Positions 53,501-64,000 of a stretch of DNA of 64,000 nt are shown here, piece after piece (the stretch's first letter is position 1; each line of letters starts with the position of its first letter). Below the pieces are notes generated by a model. It ran no database searches. It saw only the letters and a list, made by a program, of their open reading frames with translations, and had not been told where the DNA came from. Source of the stretch: Streptomyces alboflavus (lineage in GTDB: Bacteria > Actinomycetota > Actinomycetes > Streptomycetales > Streptomycetaceae); contig NZ_JNXT01000022.1 of the NCBI RefSeq assembly GCF_000716675.1, positions 62,001 through 126,000 on the forward strand, written 5' to 3'. A program made the translations under genes and the position numbers.

Positions 53501-56500
53501 CCGTGCTCCTGGACGATCTCGTCGAGGCCGGTGAAGTCGTCCACCCTGCGGCCCCAGGCGAGCTCCGGGATCCCGGTCAGAGGGACGAGGTCCACGGGTG
53601 CCTTGTGCAGCACGACTTCGTAGCGGTGCCGGGTCAGTTCGTTGTGGGCGCGGCCGGGCTTCAGGAGCACCTCCACCCCGGCGGCGCCGTTCTCGTCGGC
53701 CCAGCGCGTGAACCACTCCGGGTCGAGGACCAGCTCCTTCTCCACCAGGACGGCGCGGGCGACGGCGGCGCGGACCACGGACGCCGACGCCTCCGGGCGC
53801 TGGGCGTGGTGGATCGCCGTCTTCAGCAGGCTCAGCGAGCCGGCGTGGCGCACGTCACCGATCACGATGCGGCCGCCGGGGGCCAGCAGGCCGAGGGCCT
53901 GGCTCAGCACCCGGTCGAGATAGCCGGCGTCGGGGAAGTACTGTGCCACCGAGTTGATGACGACGGTGTCGAAGTACTCCTGGGGCAGGCCCGACACGTC
54001 GTCGGCGGGCTGCACCCGCAGCCGGACCCGCTCGGCGAACCCGGCCCGCTCGACCTGGTCCCGCAGCTGCTCGATGACGGGTGCCGAGAAGTCCGTGCCC
54101 CAGTACTCCGCGACGTCGGGCACGATCTGGGAGAGCAGCAGACCCGAGCCGACGCCCAGTTCGAGGACGCGCTGCGGCGCCCGGTCGAGGATCTGCTCGA
54201 CGGCGGCGTCCCGCCAGGCCCGCATCTCCGCCAGCGGGATCGGCTCTCCGGTGTAGCTGGAGTTCCAGCCGGTGAAGTCCGCGCCCCAGGCGGCCGTCCC
54301 GGACCCGGTGTACGCCTCGTCGTACACCTGCTGCCACTCGTCGACCTGCTCCGCCTCCCGGGCGGTGGCCGAGCCGGTGGGGGCGGGCACCACGTATCCC
54401 ACGATGCGCTGGTCGCCGGGCCGGTCCTCGCGGGTGATCACCACGGCCTGGTCCACGCCGGGGTGCGCGGCGAGGGCGGCTTCGATGTCGCCGGGCTCGA
54501 TGCGGAATCCGCGCACCTTAACCTGGAAGTCGACCCGGCCGAGGTAGTCGATCACGCCGTCGGGCCGCCACTTGACCAGGTCACCGGTGCGGTACATGCG
54601 CGCGCCGGGGGTGAACGGGCTGGCCACGAAGCGTTCGGCGGTCAGGCCCGGACGGTTCAGGTAGCCGCGGGCGAGCTGGACGCCGGCGAGGTAGAGCTCT
54701 CCCGGCACACCCGGGGGGACCGGCCGCAGCGCGGAGTCGAGAACGTAGACCTGGGTGTTCCACACGGGCGCGCCGATCGGGACGCCGGTGGCGCCGTGCT
54801 CCTCGCGGCACTCCCAGGCCGTGACCTCGACCGCGGCCTCGGTGGGGCCGTAGAGGTTGTGCAGCCGGGTGCCGGGGAGCACCTGTGCGAAGCGCTGGGT
54901 GAGCTCCAGGGGGAGCGCCTCGCCCGCGGCCTCCACACGGCGCAGGCTGGTGCACTGGTCCGCGGTCGGCTCCGAGAGGAACGCCGCCAGCATGGACGGC
55001 GCGAAGTCGGCGTCGGTGACCCGCTGTTCCCGGATCAGCCTGGCCAGGTACTCGGGGTCCTTCTGCCCGTCCGGCCGTACGATCACCAGAGCCGCCCCGA
55101 CCTGCAGCGGCCAGAACAGCTCGGGCACCGACACGTCGAAGCCGACGGATGTCTTCAGGAGCATCCGGTCGCTCTCGTCCATGCCGTAGTGGCCGTGGCC
55201 CCAGGCGAGCCGGTTCATGATCGAACGGTGGGACACGACCACGCCCTTGGGCTTCCCCGTCGACCCCGAGGTGTAGATCACGTAGGCGGCGTGGTCCTCG
55301 TGCACGTCGACGCCGGGGTTCGCATCCGGGTGGCCGGAGAGGTCCGGGAGTTCGTCCAGGACGAGGAGGGGCGTGCTGTCGGCGACCATGTGCTCGACCC
55401 GCTCTCCGGGCAGATCGGTCTCGATCGGCAGATAGGCGGCTCCTGTCTTGAGCACGCCGTAGATCGCGGTGAGCAGGTCGAAGGAGCGCGGCATCCGGAT
55501 CGCGACGAGCCGTTCGGGTCCGGCGCCCCGCTCGATCAGCCAGTGCGCGAGGCGGTTGGCGCGGGCGTTGAAGTCGGCGTAGGAGAGCGTGTCTCCCTCG
55601 AAGACGAGCGCGGTGCGCTCCGGGCCGCGCTCCACCTGGGCTTCGAACGCCGCGGCGAGGGTGCTCCCGGCGGTGGCCGTGGGGTGAGCGGTGTCGTTCC
55701 ACTCGGACACGACCTTGGTCCGCTCGGCGGACTCCAGGACATCGAGCTGCGCGACGCGGATCGACGGGTTCTCGACGACCTGGAGCAGCACCCGCAGGCA
55801 GCGGGTGGCGATGGCTTCCACGGTGGCGTGGTCGAAGATGTGGTGCTGGTACTGGAGCGCGATGCGCAGTTGCGGGTCGGCGTCGGCCGTCACGGTCAGC
55901 GGGTAGTGGGTGCCGCTGAACGGGGTGAGGCCGGTGATCGCCACACCCGCCTCGGTGTTGGCGTCGCCGAGCCCCGCGTGGTCGATCGGGAAGGACTCGA
56001 AGACGACGACGGTGTCGAAGAGGGTGCTGAGGCCGGTGTCCTGCTGGATCCGCGCGAGGCCGTGGTGGTGGTGGTCGAGCAGCACGGCCTGCCGGTCCTG
56101 GAGCCGCGTCAGCAGCCCCGCGAAGGTGTCCCCGGGGGCGCAGGTCACGCGTACGGGAAGGGTGTTGATGAACAGGCCGACCATGGTGTCGATGTCCGTG
56201 ACGACGGGCGGACGGCCGGACACCGTCGCGCCGAACACCACGTCCTCGCGCCCGGTCAGCTCTCCGACGACCACCGCCCAGACCCCCTGCACCAGGGTGT
56301 TCAGGGTGACGCCCACCTCGGCCGCGTACCGGGTCAGTTCGCGGGCGGTCTCCGGCGACAGCGGTACGTCGACCTGCCCGATGTCCTCGGAGTCGGCGGA
56401 CTCCGCCCCGGGGGCGAGCAGGGTAGGTTCCTCGAGTCCGTCGAGTTCGTCGGCCCAGGCGCGGGCGGCCGCGTCCTGGTCCTGCTGGGCCAGCCAGGAC

Positions 56501-59217
56501 AGGAAGTCCCGGTAGCCGCGCACCTTCGGCAGGGCCGCGAGGTCCCCGCCGGAGCCGTACAGCCTGAGCAGGTCCTCCATGAGGAGCGGGACGGACCAGC
56601 CGTCGAACAGCACGTGGTGGGCGGTGAAGACCAGTTCGGCCCGGTCCGGGCCCATGGTCACCAGGGTCATCCGCACCAGCGGCGGTGCGGTCAGGTCGAA
56701 GTGCGTGGCGCGGTCGTCGGCGAGGATCCGTTCGAGCGCCGCGTCACGGTCGTCGCCGTGGTCGCTCAGGTCGGTGTGCTGCCAGGGCAGGCGGACGTCG
56801 TCGACGACGAGTTGGACGCGTTCACCGGCGGTGTCGCTGACGAACGCCGTCCGCAGGTTGGCGTAGCGGTCGAGGACGGCCTGTCCCGCGGCCCGCATCC
56901 GCTCCGGCTCCACCGGCCCGGTCAGGTGGAACACCAACTGCATGTGGTACGCGTCGTACGCCGCGTCGGCCAGCAGGGCGTGGAAGAGCAGTCCGGACTG
57001 CAGCGATGTCAGCGGCCACACATCCGCAAGGCCGGGATACTTCTTCTCCCAGACCTCCAGCTTGCGCTGGTCCACCGAGACCAGCGGCACGTCCGACGGC
57101 GTCAGGCCACCGGCGCCGGGCCGGGCCACGTGCCGGGCGATGCCTTCGAGCGCCGTGCACCAGAGGTCGGCCAGCTCCTGCACGTCCTCGCGGGACAGCA
57201 CGCCGGTGGCGAAGCCCACGCGGGCGTTCAGGCACGGCCCGTCCTCGGCGTCGCCGACCAGCGCGTTGATCTCCAGCGTCGACATCAGCGGCATGTCCGC
57301 GTCCGGCGCCGCCACCAGGTCGGTGGTGTTCTCGGCCCGGGTCCAGCCGAGGCCGCGCAGGTTTTCCGGCATGTCGGCGGCGGAGAAGTGGCCGAGGTAG
57401 TTGAAGGCGATCTGCCCGGTGTCGTAGCGCCGGAGCACCGTCTCCGTGTCCGGGTTCAGATAGCGCAGCAGGCCGTAGCCGACGCCCTTGTCGGGGATGG
57501 CGAGCAGTTGCTCCTTCACGGCCTTGATCGCGCCCGCGGCTGCGGGGCCGCCCGCGAAGGCGTCGCTGAGGTCGATCCCCGCGGTGTCGAGGCGGACGGG
57601 GAACATGCTGGTGAACCAGCCCACCGTGCGGGACAGGTCCGCGCCCGGTACGACGGCTTCCTCACGGCCGTGTCCTTCGAGCCGGATCAGCGCCGAGGAC
57701 TCCGAGACGCCGCGCTTCTGCCGCCACTTGGCCACCGCGAGGGCGAGCCCGGCCAGCAGACCGTCGTTCACCGTGGGTCCAGCGTCGTACCGAGGTCGCC
57801 ACCGGCGTGCGTCCACGACCAGGTGGTGCAGTACCACCAGGAGTCGACCGGGGGCCGCCGCGCCCGGATCGAACCATACGAACCGGGCCATCACCCCGCG
57901 CACGGGGTCCAGTTGTCCGGTGGCCTCGTCCAGCTCTGTCTCCGCCTGTTCCCGCCAGGTCGGTGTGTCCCACTGGCCGTCGGACTCCACCCGGTGGACG
58001 AGGCCGGAGACGTCCACCGAGCCCTGCTCGGTGACCTTCAGATTCCATGCGTCCCCGGTGATCAGCCGCGAGCGCAGAATGTCATGCCGGTCGACCACGG
58101 CCGCCAGGGTCGCGGACAATCCCGCCGCGTCGATGCCCACCGGCAGTTCCAGTACCGCCGACATGGAGAACCGGTCGAAGCCGCCGCCCAGTTCCTGCAG
58201 GTAGTGGCTGATGGGCAGCATCGGCAGGCGGCCCGTACCGCCGCCCTCGAACTCCTCAAGCACCACACCCGCATCGGAGCCGTCCGTGATGGCCACCTGT
58301 GCCAGCTCGGCCACCGTCCGGCACTCAAAGATCTGCCGAGGCGACACCTCCACACCCAACACCCGCGCCCGCGAAACCACCTGAATCGAACGGATACTGT
58401 CCCCGCCCACAGCGAAGAAGTCGTCATCGACCCCCACCCGCTCCAGACCGAGAACCTCCGCATACACCCCGGCCAGCACCCGCTCCACCACCGACCCCGG
58501 CGCCCGGTACTCACCCCCACCGAACTCCGGCTCCGGCAACGCCGACCGATCCAACTTCCCATTCGGCGCCAACGGCAACCGATCCAGCATCACCAACACC
58601 GACGGCACCATGAACTCCGGCAACCGCCCCGCCACAAAACGACGCAGTTCCCGTGCCGACACACCGGCGGTCAGGTCGACGTCGAGCTGGCCGAGGCTCT
58701 CGACGGTGCCGATGCCGCCCTCGCCCATACCGACGGGAACGACATAGCCCACCAACTGCTTGACGCCGCGGCCGGTGCGCGTGGCGACCACGGCCTGGGA
58801 CACACCGGGATGCGCGGTCAGCGCCGCCTCCACCTCACCCGGCTCGATACGGAAACCGCGCACCTTCATCTGGGCGTCGTCACGCCCCACGTACTCCAAC
58901 TGACCGTCGGCGTTCCACCGCGCCAGGTCACCCGTGCGATACATCCGCGCACCAGGCCCACCGAAGGGATCCGCCACGAACCGCTCCGCGGTCAGGCCCG
59001 CTCGGCCGTGATAGCCACGCGCCACGTTGCCCGCCACATACAACTCGCCCACCACGCCCGGCGGCACCGGGAGCAAGCCAGGACCCAGCACATACGCCCT
59101 CATGTTCCCCAACGGAGAACCGATCGGCGCACTCCCCGAACCGACCCACTCCTCACCGGACGGCAGCGAGAACGTCGTCGCGTAGAAACTCTCCGTCTGC
59201 CCATAGGCGTTGACCAC
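50359..59217 (-). CDS. NRPS fragment: end of A-T-E of module 2, C-A-MT-T of module 3, C-A of module 4
   Basis: Real homology runs from [19 protein letters not shown] (about 59217) to EEWVGSGS (about 50441). Order: A end; T (GGDS 58397-58408); E of module 2 (about 58290-57120, deleted inside at 57775-57815); C about 57060-55700 (HHVLFDG 56598-56618, D-accepting type); A about 55690-54380 (pocket by eye D-V-P-D-E-A-L-V-E-K) interrupted by an N-methyltransferase at about 54380-53550 ([12 protein letters not shown], 54124-54175); T (GGHSLLATR, 52901-52930); C about 52760-51420 (HHIAGDG 52345-52365, L-accepting type); and A about 51400-50441 (pocket D-V-F-S-V-A-A-Y-A). It incorporates an N-methylated residue and loads the next. 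The frame is open to 61230, but upstream of 59217 it is shadow. Confidence 0.8.
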   Translation of the reverse strand: MVNAYGQTESFYATTFSLPSGEEWVGSGSAPIGSPLGNMRAYVLGPGLLPVPPGVVGELYVAGNVARGYHGRAGLTAERFVADPFGGPGARMYRTGDLARWNADGQLEYVGRDDAQMKVRGFRIEPGEVEAALTAHPGVSQAVVATRTGRGVKQLVGYVVPVGMGEGGIGTVESLGQLDVDLTAGVSARELRRFVAGRLPEFMVPSVLVMLDRLPLAPNGKLDRSALPEPEFGGGEYRAPGSVVERVLAGVYAEVLGLERVGVDDDFFAVGGDSIRSIQVVSRARVLGVEVSPRQIFECRTVAELAQVAITDGSDAGVVLEEFEGGGTGRLPMLPISHYLQELGGGFDRFSMSAVLELPVGIDAAGLSATLAAVVDRHDILRSRLITGDAWNLKVTEQGSVDVSGLVHRVESDGQWDTPTWREQAETELDEATGQLDPVRGVMARFVWFDPGAAAPGRLLVVLHHLVVDARRWRPRYDAGPTVNDGLLAGLALAVAKWRQKRGVSESSALIRLEGHGREEAVVPGADLSRTVGWFTSMFPVRLDTAGIDLSDAFAGGPAAAGAIKAVKEQLLAIPDKGVGYGLLRYLNPDTETVLRRYDTGQIAFNYLGHFSAADMPENLRGLGWTRAENTTDLVAAPDADMPLMSTLEINALVGDAEDGPCLNARVGFATGVLSREDVQELADLWCTALEGIARHVARPGAGGLTPSDVPLVSVDQRKLEVWEKKYPGLADVWPLTSLQSGLLFHALLADAAYDAYHMQLVFHLTGPVEPERMRAAGQAVLDRYANLRTAFVSDTAGERVQLVVDDVRLPWQHTDLSDHGDDRDAALERILADDRATHFDLTAPPLVRMTLVTMGPDRAELVFTAHHVLFDGWSVPLLMEDLLRLYGSGGDLAALPKVRGYRDFLSWLAQQDQDAAARAWADELDGLEEPTLLAPGAESADSEDIGQVDVPLSPETARELTRYAAEVGVTLNTLVQGVWAVVVGELTGREDVVFGATVSGRPPVVTDIDTMVGLFINTLPVRVTCAPGDTFAGLLTRLQDRQAVLLDHHHHGLARIQQDTGLSTLFDTVVVFESFPIDHAGLGDANTEAGVAITGLTPFSGTHYPLTVTADADPQLRIALQYQHHIFDHATVEAIATRCLRVLLQVVENPSIRVAQLDVLESAERTKVVSEWNDTAHPTATAGSTLAAAFEAQVERGPERTALVFEGDTLSYADFNARANRLAHWLIERGAGPERLVAIRMPRSFDLLTAIYGVLKTGAAYLPIETDLPGERVEHMVADSTPLLVLDELPDLSGHPDANPGVDVHEDHAAYVIYTSGSTGKPKGVVVSHRSIMNRLAWGHGHYGMDESDRMLLKTSVGFDVSVPELFWPLQVGAALVIVRPDGQKDPEYLARLIREQRVTDADFAPSMLAAFLSEPTADQCTSLRRVEAAGEALPLELTQRFAQVLPGTRLHNLYGPTEAAVEVTAWECREEHGATGVPIGAPVWNTQVYVLDSALRPVPPGVPGELYLAGVQLARGYLNRPGLTAERFVASPFTPGARMYRTGDLVKWRPDGVIDYLGRVDFQVKVRGFRIEPGDIEAALAAHPGVDQAVVITREDRPGDQRIVGYVVPAPTGSATAREAEQVDEWQQVYDEAYTGSGTAAWGADFTGWNSSYTGEPIPLAEMRAWRDAAVEQILDRAPQRVLELGVGSGLLLSQIVPDVAEYWGTDFSAPVIEQLRDQVERAGFAERVRLRVQPADDVSGLPQEYFDTVVINSVAQYFPDAGYLDRVLSQALGLLAPGGRIVIGDVRHAGSLSLLKTAIHHAQRPEASASVVRAAVARAVLVEKELVLDPEWFTRWADENGAAGVEVLLKPGRAHNELTRHRYEVVLHKAPVDLVPLTGIPELAWGRRVDDFTGLDEIVQEHGTTPVRITRIPNARLAGEVATATAFAGLDSPVAGLPPLDPHDLRNWADRRGVGLLLTLTAGVPECFDAVVFPAGTEAGRTYSGGFTPTGRPERTLANDPAGAREIGVLVAGLRDHAQERLPEYMVPAAVVAIAEVPLTPNGKLDRQALPVPDYAGVATGRPPRTPQEEVLCALFAEVLGIDRVGIDDNFFTLGGHSLLATRLISRIRAELGAEVPIRAVFDCPTVVELVERIAPGARVRSPLRRAAQRPEQPPLSFAQRRLWFIDRFEGPSATYNIPFVLRLTGALDVAALENAVRDVVSRHEILRTLIAESGDGVPYQRVLPATPAPVDLHVVESAPDAVADAVAAVAARPFDLATEIPLRATVVRSAADQHVLVLVVHHIAGDGESMGPLARDLGTAYAARLRGAEPDWPEPPVQYVDYTLWQRELLADESDPDGVLATQLRHWRDELAGVPQPLQLPTDRPRPPVASRRGDLVAFELDPDLVTAVEELARAQGATVSMVLQSAVTVLLHHLGGGDDITVGSPIAGRTDAALAELVGFFVNTWVLRADLSGNPSFKGLLGQVREKALAAYENQDAPFERLVELIKPDRSTAYHPLFQVMFAWQNMAREDFALEGLRVHLEHPSTDTAKFDLFFNMADIPGLGVVGHLEYATDLFDRATVEALAARFARVVQQLVASPARPIGAVVDVLDGAERELVVDRFNDTAAPTPEVTIPALFERQAAATPDAVAVISGEWTLTYRELDARADRVARELAARGVGPETVVGLALPRGADLVVALLGVLKSGAAYLPVDPKYPSTRLDFILSDARPRLFLTDAATEGVLPDDGTPRLFVGDAEKAGADAGNAGADAGNTPPRPHNAAYVMYTSGSTGTPKGVTVTHRNVVNGVLRLAERVGIESGTRVLAGTSVNFDVSVFEIFTTLARGGCVEVVRDVLELAEREDWQGGVISTVPSVFAELVDDIAGTVDVDAVVFAGEALPASLADRVRKAFPGVRVVNAYGQTESFYATTFSLPSGEEWVGSGSSCGSDGGAVRGGSVWGRGCADVSHG
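56617..58995. repeat. Intragenic NRPS duplication, copy 2 (A end, T, E, start of next C)
   Basis: Partner of 48036-50440. The T-domain part is almost base-identical while the first half of the E domain (about 57840-58280) encodes the same protein with different codons, so similarity is mosaic. Confidence 0.8.
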
Positions 59218-61262
59218 CCGCCGTCGCGGACCACCTCGACGGCGCCGCCCGCGCACAGCGTGGCGAAGATCTCGAACACGGACACGTCGAAGTTCACCGA
59301 GGTGCCCGCGAGCACCCGCGTGCCCGACTCGATGCCCACCCGCTCGGCGAGCCGCAGCACATCGTTGACCACGTTGTCGTGCGTGATGGTCACACCCTTG
59401 GGCGTGCCGGTCGAACCGGAGGTGTACATCACGTACGCCGCGTTGTGCGGCCGCGGCGGCGTGTTCCCGGCGTCCGCCGGAAGGGGTCCGCTCGCGATGT
59501 CGGTGACGAGAAGCTGCGGGACGTCGGTCCCGGACAGCACGTCGGCCGACTCCGCGGCCGTCAGGACGAGGGCGGGTCGGGCGGCCGCCAGGATGTGATC
59601 CAGACGCGCACTCGGGTACTTCGGGTCGATCGGCAGATACGCGGCCCCGGACTTCAGCACGCCGAGCAGTGCCACCACGAGGTCCGCCCCGCGCGGCAGC
59701 GCCACCGCGACCGTCGACTCGGGACGCGCTCCACGCTCCGCCAGGGCGCGGGCGACCTGCTCCGCCCGCGCGTTCAGCTCCGCGTACGTCAGCGTCACCT
59801 CGTCCGACACCACCGCCACCGCGTCCGGGGTGGCGGCCGCCTGCCGCTCGAACAGTGCCGGGATCGTCACGTCGGGCGTCGGCACCGCCGTGTCGTTGAA
59901 CCCGTGGACCACCAGCTCCCGCTCCGCCGCGTCCAGCACGTCCACCGAACCGACCCGCGTGCCCGGGTCGGCCACGAACGCCCGCACCACGCGCACGAGG
60001 CGGGCGGCGGCGGCCTCCATGGTGCTCCGGTCGAAGAGGTCGGTGGCGTACTCGAGCGTGCACCGCATGGACCGCTCGTCGGGGTCGATGCCGAAGTTGA
60101 ACTCCAGGTCGAACTTGGCGGTCGCGGTGGGAACCGCCTCGAGCCGGGCCCGCACCTCGGGCAGGGCGACGTCGACGCGGGAGTCTCCCTGCCAGGTGAA
60201 CATCACCTGGAACAGCGGGTGGTAGGCCGTGGAACGCTCCGGGTTCACCGCCTCCACCAGGCGCTCGAAGGGGGCGTCCTGGTTCTCGTAGGCGCTCAGC
60301 GCCTTGTTCCGCACCCGCTGGAGCACCTGGTGGAGCGTCGGGTTCGCGGCCAGATCGGTCCGCAGCACCCAGGTGTTGACGAAGAACCCGACCAGGTCCG
60401 CCAGCTCGGCGTCCGAGCGGCCCGCGATGGTGGAGCCCATCGTGATGTCCTCGCCCGCGCCCAGATGGTGCAGCAGCACCGCGACGGCCGACTGCATCAC
60501 CATCGTCGGGGTCAGGCCGGGTATGCCCTGGCCGTCGGCCAGGTTCTGCACCGCCGCGAGGAGGTCCGGTTCGATCGTGAACTCCACGCTGTCGCCGCGG
60601 TGGCTGGCGGCGGACGGCCGCGGCCGGTCCGTCGGCAGCGGCAGCTTCTCGGGGGCGCCCGCGAGCTCGTCCTGCCAGTAGCGCAGCTGGGTGGCGAGGA
60701 CGCTGTCCGGGTCGGACTCGTCGCCCAGGAGTTCGCGCTGCCACAGGGTGTAGTCGACGTACTGCACCGACAGTTCCGGCCACTGCGGGGCGTCGCCCGT
60801 CAGACGGGCCGTGTACGCGGCGGCCAGGTCGCGTGCCAGCGGCCCCATCGACTGGCCGTCGCTGGCGATGTGGTGCATCACCAGGACGAGCACGTGCTCG
60901 TCGTCGGCCCGCCTCAGCAGCCGGGCCCGCACCGGGATCTCGGCCGAGAGGTCGAAGCGGTGAGCCACCGCTTCGGCCACGGCGCCGGCCAGGTCGGCCG
61001 GTGCCACCTCGGTCACGGGCACCGCCAGTCGGATCTGGTCCTCGGGCAGCACCCGCTGCCCCGGCACCCCCGCGTCGTCCTCGCCGAACACCGTGCGGAG
61101 ACTCTCGTGCCGGACGACGACGTCGCGCACCGCCGAGGACAGCGCGGCCACGTCCAGGGAACCGCTCAGGTGGAGCACGAAGGGAAGGTTGTAGGCCGCC
61201 GACGGGCCCTCGAAACGGTCGATGAACCACAGGCGACGCTGCGCGAAGGACAACGGGATCAT
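59100..61262 (-). CDS. NRPS, 5' segment: C and truncated A domain of module 2
   Basis: This is the true start of the second synthetase gene. ATG 61262 follows directly on the stop (61263-61265) of the upstream NRPS gene and gives [21 protein letters not shown], a classical C-domain opening. The C domain (61262-59950) has HHIASDG at 60855-60875 and the L-accepting pattern [13 protein letters not shown]. The A domain begins with [16 protein letters not shown] and contains [11 protein letters not shown] and FDVSVFEIF, then breaks at about 59222. There about 178 bp present in the sister module (50527-50706) are missing and the frame shifts, so the last 40 residues of this frame ([10 protein letters not shown]...) are spurious. 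Translational coupling to the upstream gene is certain from the zero-gap junction. Confidence 0.8.
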   Translation of the reverse strand: MIPLSFAQRRLWFIDRFEGPSAAYNLPFVLHLSGSLDVAALSSAVRDVVVRHESLRTVFGEDDAGVPGQRVLPEDQIRLAVPVTEVAPADLAGAVAEAVAHRFDLSAEIPVRARLLRRADDEHVLVLVMHHIASDGQSMGPLARDLAAAYTARLTGDAPQWPELSVQYVDYTLWQRELLGDESDPDSVLATQLRYWQDELAGAPEKLPLPTDRPRPSAASHRGDSVEFTIEPDLLAAVQNLADGQGIPGLTPTMVMQSAVAVLLHHLGAGEDITMGSTIAGRSDAELADLVGFFVNTWVLRTDLAANPTLHQVLQRVRNKALSAYENQDAPFERLVEAVNPERSTAYHPLFQVMFTWQGDSRVDVALPEVRARLEAVPTATAKFDLEFNFGIDPDERSMRCTLEYATDLFDRSTMEAAAARLVRVVRAFVADPGTRVGSVDVLDAAERELVVHGFNDTAVPTPDVTIPALFERQAAATPDAVAVVSDEVTLTYAELNARAEQVARALAERGARPESTVAVALPRGADLVVALLGVLKSGAAYLPIDPKYPSARLDHILAAARPALVLTAAESADVLSGTDVPQLLVTDIASGPLPADAGNTPPRPHNAAYVMYTSGSTGTPKGVTITHDNVVNDVLRLAERVGIESGTRVLAGTSVNFDVSVFEIFATLCAGGAVEVVRDGGWSTPMGRRRVSTRRRSRCRPVRSGSVRGVRRSVLRWGT

Positions 61263-64000
61263 TTAGTACTTGCTCCTATCCATCTTGCGCAGGCGAGGTC
61301 GGCTCGACGCGGAGGAGTCGTTCGCAGGGGCCGCGGAGGCGTCCTTCACCTTGCTCGACAGGTCGGTGACGCGGGGGGTGTCGAAAATCGCTCGCAGGGG
61401 CACATCGGCCCCGAGCTCGGAACGGATCCGGCTGAGGAGGCGGGCGGCCAGGAGCGAATGGCCGCCCAGGGCGAAGAAGTCGTCGTCCACGCCCACCCGG
61501 TCCACGCCGAGGACCTCGGCGTACAGGCGGCAGAGGGTCTCTTCCCGCGGTGTCCGGGGGGCGCGGTACCGTCCGGCGGTGAACTCGGGTTCGGGCAGCG
61601 CGGCCCGGTCCAGCTTGCCGTTGGGCATCAACGGCAGCGCGTCCAGCGGTACGACGGCCGCGGGCACCATGAACTCGGGCAGCCGCTCAGCGGTGAATCC
61701 GCGCAGTTCGGCGGGTCCGGCGCCGCCCGTCGCGGACGGCACGACATAGGCCACCAACTGCTCGGCCCGGCCCGTGCCATGACCGTCCCGGGCGATGACG
61801 ACCGCCCGGTCGACCCCGGGATGAGCGGTCAGCACCGCCTCGACCTCGGCGGGCTCGACCCGGATGCCCCGGATCTTCACCTGCGCGTCGCCGCGCCCGA
61901 CGTACTCCAGGTCGCCCGCCGCGTTGAAGCGGGCCAGGTCCCCGGTGCGGTACATCCGCGCTCCCGGCGGCCCGTACGGGTCGGCGACGAAGCGTTCCGA
62001 GGTCAGCACGGTCCGGCCCCAATAGCCGCGCCCCGCCGACGCTCCGGCGACGTACAGCTCGCCCGCCGCCCCCGGTGGCACCGGCAGCAGACCGTCGCCC
62101 AGGACGTACACCCGGTTGCCCGGAAGCGGCGTGCCGATCGGCGCGTTCACCGGGGCCCGCCACTCGTCCGTGCCGTCGACGGCGAACGCGGTCGCGTAGA
62201 AGGTCTCGCTCTGGCCGTAGGCGTTCACCACGCGCACCCCGGGCAGCGCCTCCCGTACCCGGCGCACCAGCGAGGCGGGCAGCGCCTCGCCCGCGAACAC
62301 CACCGCGTCCGCACCGATCTTGTCGCCAAGACGGTCGACGAGTTCGGTGAACGCGGAGGGAACCGTGCTGATCACACCGCCCGACCAGCCGTCGCGCTCG
62401 CCCAGGACCAGCACGTCCCGGACCACCTCGACGCTGCCGCCGGTGGTCAGCGTGGTGAAGATCTCGAACACCGACACGTCGAAGTTCACCGACGTGCCCG
62501 CCAGCATGCGGTACCCCGGTGAGACGCCGAGTGCGGCCGCGAGGCCCGGCAGACAGTTGGTCACGTTGCGGTGGGTGATGGCCACGCCCTTCGGGGCGCC
62601 GGTGGACCCGGAGGTGTACATCACGTACGCCACGTGGTCCGGCCGCGGGGGCCGCACCTCGTCACCGAGGCCGTGGCCGGTTCCGGTTCCGGTTCCTGTT
62701 CCGCTTCCGCTTCCGCCGGCCGTGATCTCGTCGAGCCCGGCGCGGGGGGTGCCGTCGTCGGGGAGTACCGCCGTGCCGGTGGCGGGGTCCGTGAGCACCA
62801 GGGCCGGGCGCGCGTCGCGGAGGATGTGTGCGAGGCGCCGGCTCGGGTACTGCGGGTCGATCGGCAGATACGCGGCCCCGGACTTCAGCACGCCCAGGAG
62901 CGCGACGACCAGGTCCGCCGAGCGCGGCAGCGCCACCGCCACCACGCTCTCCGGCCCGACCTCGCGCCCGGCCAGACCGTGTGCGAGGCGGTTCGCCCGT
63001 TCGTCGAGTTCGCGGTACGTCAGCGAGACCTCGCCGCACTCCACCGCGACCGTGTCCGGGGTGGCGGCGGCCTGCCGTTCGAACAACTGCGGGACGGTCA
63101 GTCCGGGTTCCGGTGCCGTCGTGTCGTCGAACCGGCCGAGCAGCCGGTCCCGTTCGGCGCGCTCCAGCACGTCGACGGCGCCCACGCGGTGGCCGGGGTC
63201 CGCCGCCAGCTGACGCAGGATCCTGCCGAAGCGGGCACCGATGCGGTCGACCTCGTCCCGGTCGAACACGCTCCGTTGGTACTGCAGCGAAAGGCGCAGC
63301 CGGTCGGAGTCGGCGAGGGCCATCACGGTCAGCGGAAAGTGCGTGGTGGCGAACGGGCGGATGCCGGTGACAGTGATGCCGGCGGCCCGGCTCGCCTCGC
63401 CGATGCCGGACCGGTCCAGGGGGAAGGACTCGAACGCGACGTAGGTGTCGAACAGCGTGGCCAGGCCCGCGGCCCGCTGGATGTCGGTGAGGGGGTGGTG
63501 ATGGTGGTCGAGGAGCGCGGCCTGCCGGTCCTGGAGAGCGGTCAGGAGCTCGGCGAGGGTGTCCCCCGGAGCACACCGCACCCGTACCGGCACCGTGTTG
63601 AGGAAGAGGCCGACCATGGAGTCCGCTCCGGTCAGGGCGGGCGGGCGGCCGGAGACGGTGGCGCCGAACACCACGTCCTGGCGACCGGTGAGCCGGGCGA
63701 GGAGGATCGCCCAGGTGCCCTGGACGACGGCGTTCACCGTGATGCCCAGTTCGGCCGCACGACGGGACAGGGCGCGCGCGATGTCGGCGGGCAGGTCCAC
63801 CTCCACCTGGCCGATGCCGGTGAGGTCCGTCCCGAGTCCGTCGGCGGGCGCGAGCAGGGTGGGCTCCTCCAGTCCTTCGAGCTCCGCGGCCCAGGCGGTG
63901 GCCGATGCCTCCTGGTCCTGTCGCGCCAGCCAGTCGAGGAAGTCCCGGTAGTCGCGCGCCCGCGGCAGCGCTGCCGCGTCGCCACCCGTGGCGTAGAGGC
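61263..64000 (-). CDS. NRPS (upstream gene), partial: end of C, then A-T
   Basis: The frame is open to the right window edge. Visible order: C-terminal two thirds of a C domain (64000-63150, [21 protein letters not shown] then [29 protein letters not shown]); a complete A domain (63120-61640) with [45 protein letters not shown] and YRTGDLARF (pocket by eye D-V-F-S-V-A-A-Y-A-K); and a T domain (GGHSLLAAR, 61441-61470) with a short charged tail ending KMDRSKY. The C domain resembles the D-accepting ones of modules 3 and 5 and not the L-accepting ones, so an E-bearing module is expected upstream outside the window. A Gly/Thr/Ser dipeptide run ([13 protein letters not shown], about 62685-62720) interrupts the A domain between A2 and A3. 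Confidence 0.88.
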   Translation of the reverse strand, partial: LYATGGDAAALPRARDYRDFLDWLARQDQEASATAWAAELEGLEEPTLLAPADGLGTDLTGIGQVEVDLPADIARALSRRAAELGITVNAVVQGTWAILLARLTGRQDVVFGATVSGRPPALTGADSMVGLFLNTVPVRVRCAPGDTLAELLTALQDRQAALLDHHHHPLTDIQRAAGLATLFDTYVAFESFPLDRSGIGEASRAAGITVTGIRPFATTHFPLTVMALADSDRLRLSLQYQRSVFDRDEVDRIGARFGRILRQLAADPGHRVGAVDVLERAERDRLLGRFDDTTAPEPGLTVPQLFERQAAATPDTVAVECGEVSLTYRELDERANRLAHGLAGREVGPESVVAVALPRSADLVVALLGVLKSGAAYLPIDPQYPSRRLAHILRDARPALVLTDPATGTAVLPDDGTPRAGLDEITAGGSGSGTGTGTGTGHGLGDEVRPPRPDHVAYVMYTSGSTGAPKGVAITHRNVTNCLPGLAAALGVSPGYRMLAGTSVNFDVSVFEIFTTLTTGGSVEVVRDVLVLGERDGWSGGVISTVPSAFTELVDRLGDKIGADAVVFAGEALPASLVRRVREALPGVRVVNAYGQSETFYATAFAVDGTDEWRAPVNAPIGTPLPGNRVYVLGDGLLPVPPGAAGELYVAGASAGRGYWGRTVLTSERFVADPYGPPGARMYRTGDLARFNAAGDLEYVGRGDAQVKIRGIRVEPAEVEAVLTAHPGVDRAVVIARDGHGTGRAEQLVAYVVPSATGGAGPAELRGFTAERLPEFMVPAAVVPLDALPLMPNGKLDRAALPEPEFTAGRYRAPRTPREETLCRLYAEVLGVDRVGVDDDFFALGGHSLLAARLLSRIRSELGADVPLRAIFDTPRVTDLSSKVKDASAAPANDSSASSRPRLRKMDRSKY

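Noticed and set aside
45361..59598. Very long plus-strand open frames (up to about 2,000 codons) opposite the NRPS genes
   Set aside because: They have no recognisable domains, are rich in R, A, G and H, and mirror the GC-rich third positions of the minus-strand synthetase. They are antisense shadows.
44497..61262. Four separate intact NRPS genes
   Set aside because: Each break falls inside a domain that continues in another frame, so they are pieces of one gene. The apparent starts at 49311 and 50531 are not genuine.

Overview
The window is chromosomal DNA from a Streptomyces-like actinomycete. GC content is very high with strong third-position GC, there are two DasR-type chitinase genes, TAT-type secretion signals, SCO1431-like, DUF6230/DUF6114 and DUF5995 families, and short intergenic GC-rich hairpin repeats typical of the genus. 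From memory, the order acyl-CoA dehydrogenase / chitinase / hisG-hisE-ribH-ribAB / chitinase / ROK / amine oxidase resembles the SCO1428 to SCO1455 stretch of S. coelicolor. That comparison was not checked by a search. No tRNA, rRNA, CRISPR array, integrase or insertion sequence was seen.

Layout. 1-7 kb: a truncated amidohydrolase, an Lrp/AsnC regulator, a phosphotransferase plus a beta-rich protein, a repeat-rich protein and an acyl-CoA dehydrogenase. 7-16 kb: chitinase 1, a TetR regulator facing a DUF6230/DUF6114 pair, membrane proteins, a secreted M1 peptidase, a TAT-exported C39-type peptidase and a small P-loop kinase. 16-21 kb: a candidate small RNA, an EccA/CbxX-like AAA+ ATPase and two overlapping CNNM/CBS membrane proteins. 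21-28 kb, minus strand: a compact ribD-ribE-ribM-ribAB-ribH-hisE-hisG-PH operon headed by an FMN riboswitch. 28-38 kb: chitinase 2, a ROK regulator facing an MFS exporter, an alginate-lyase-family enzyme, a uracil permease, a DUF5995 protein and an F420-type oxidoreductase. 38-44 kb: an amino-acid oxygenase locus (DavB-like monooxygenase, DavA-like amidase, cationic amino-acid permease, Lrp regulator) with shared promoter repeats.

44.5-64 kb, minus strand: a large nonribosomal peptide synthetase locus running off the right edge. Read from the edge inward it is (C)-A-T in one gene, then C-A-T-E / C-A-MT-T / C-A-T-E / C-A-T-TE. The second gene is split over reading frames by short internal deletions in its two near-identical A-T-E units. 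Two deletions fall in A domains and paired deletions fall in both E domains. Either the assembly collapsed repeats here or the synthetase is truly degenerate. C-domain subtypes alternate, implying alternating L/D residues with one N-methylated residue. Three of the A domains appear to share one binding-pocket signature.

Regulation readable from sequence: paired chitinase promoters with TGGTCT-type operators between the -35 and -10, an FMN riboswitch on the rib operon, GTTGCG repeats with matching spacing upstream of the davA-like gene and the permease, a ROK-type inverted repeat, and several strong hairpin terminators.
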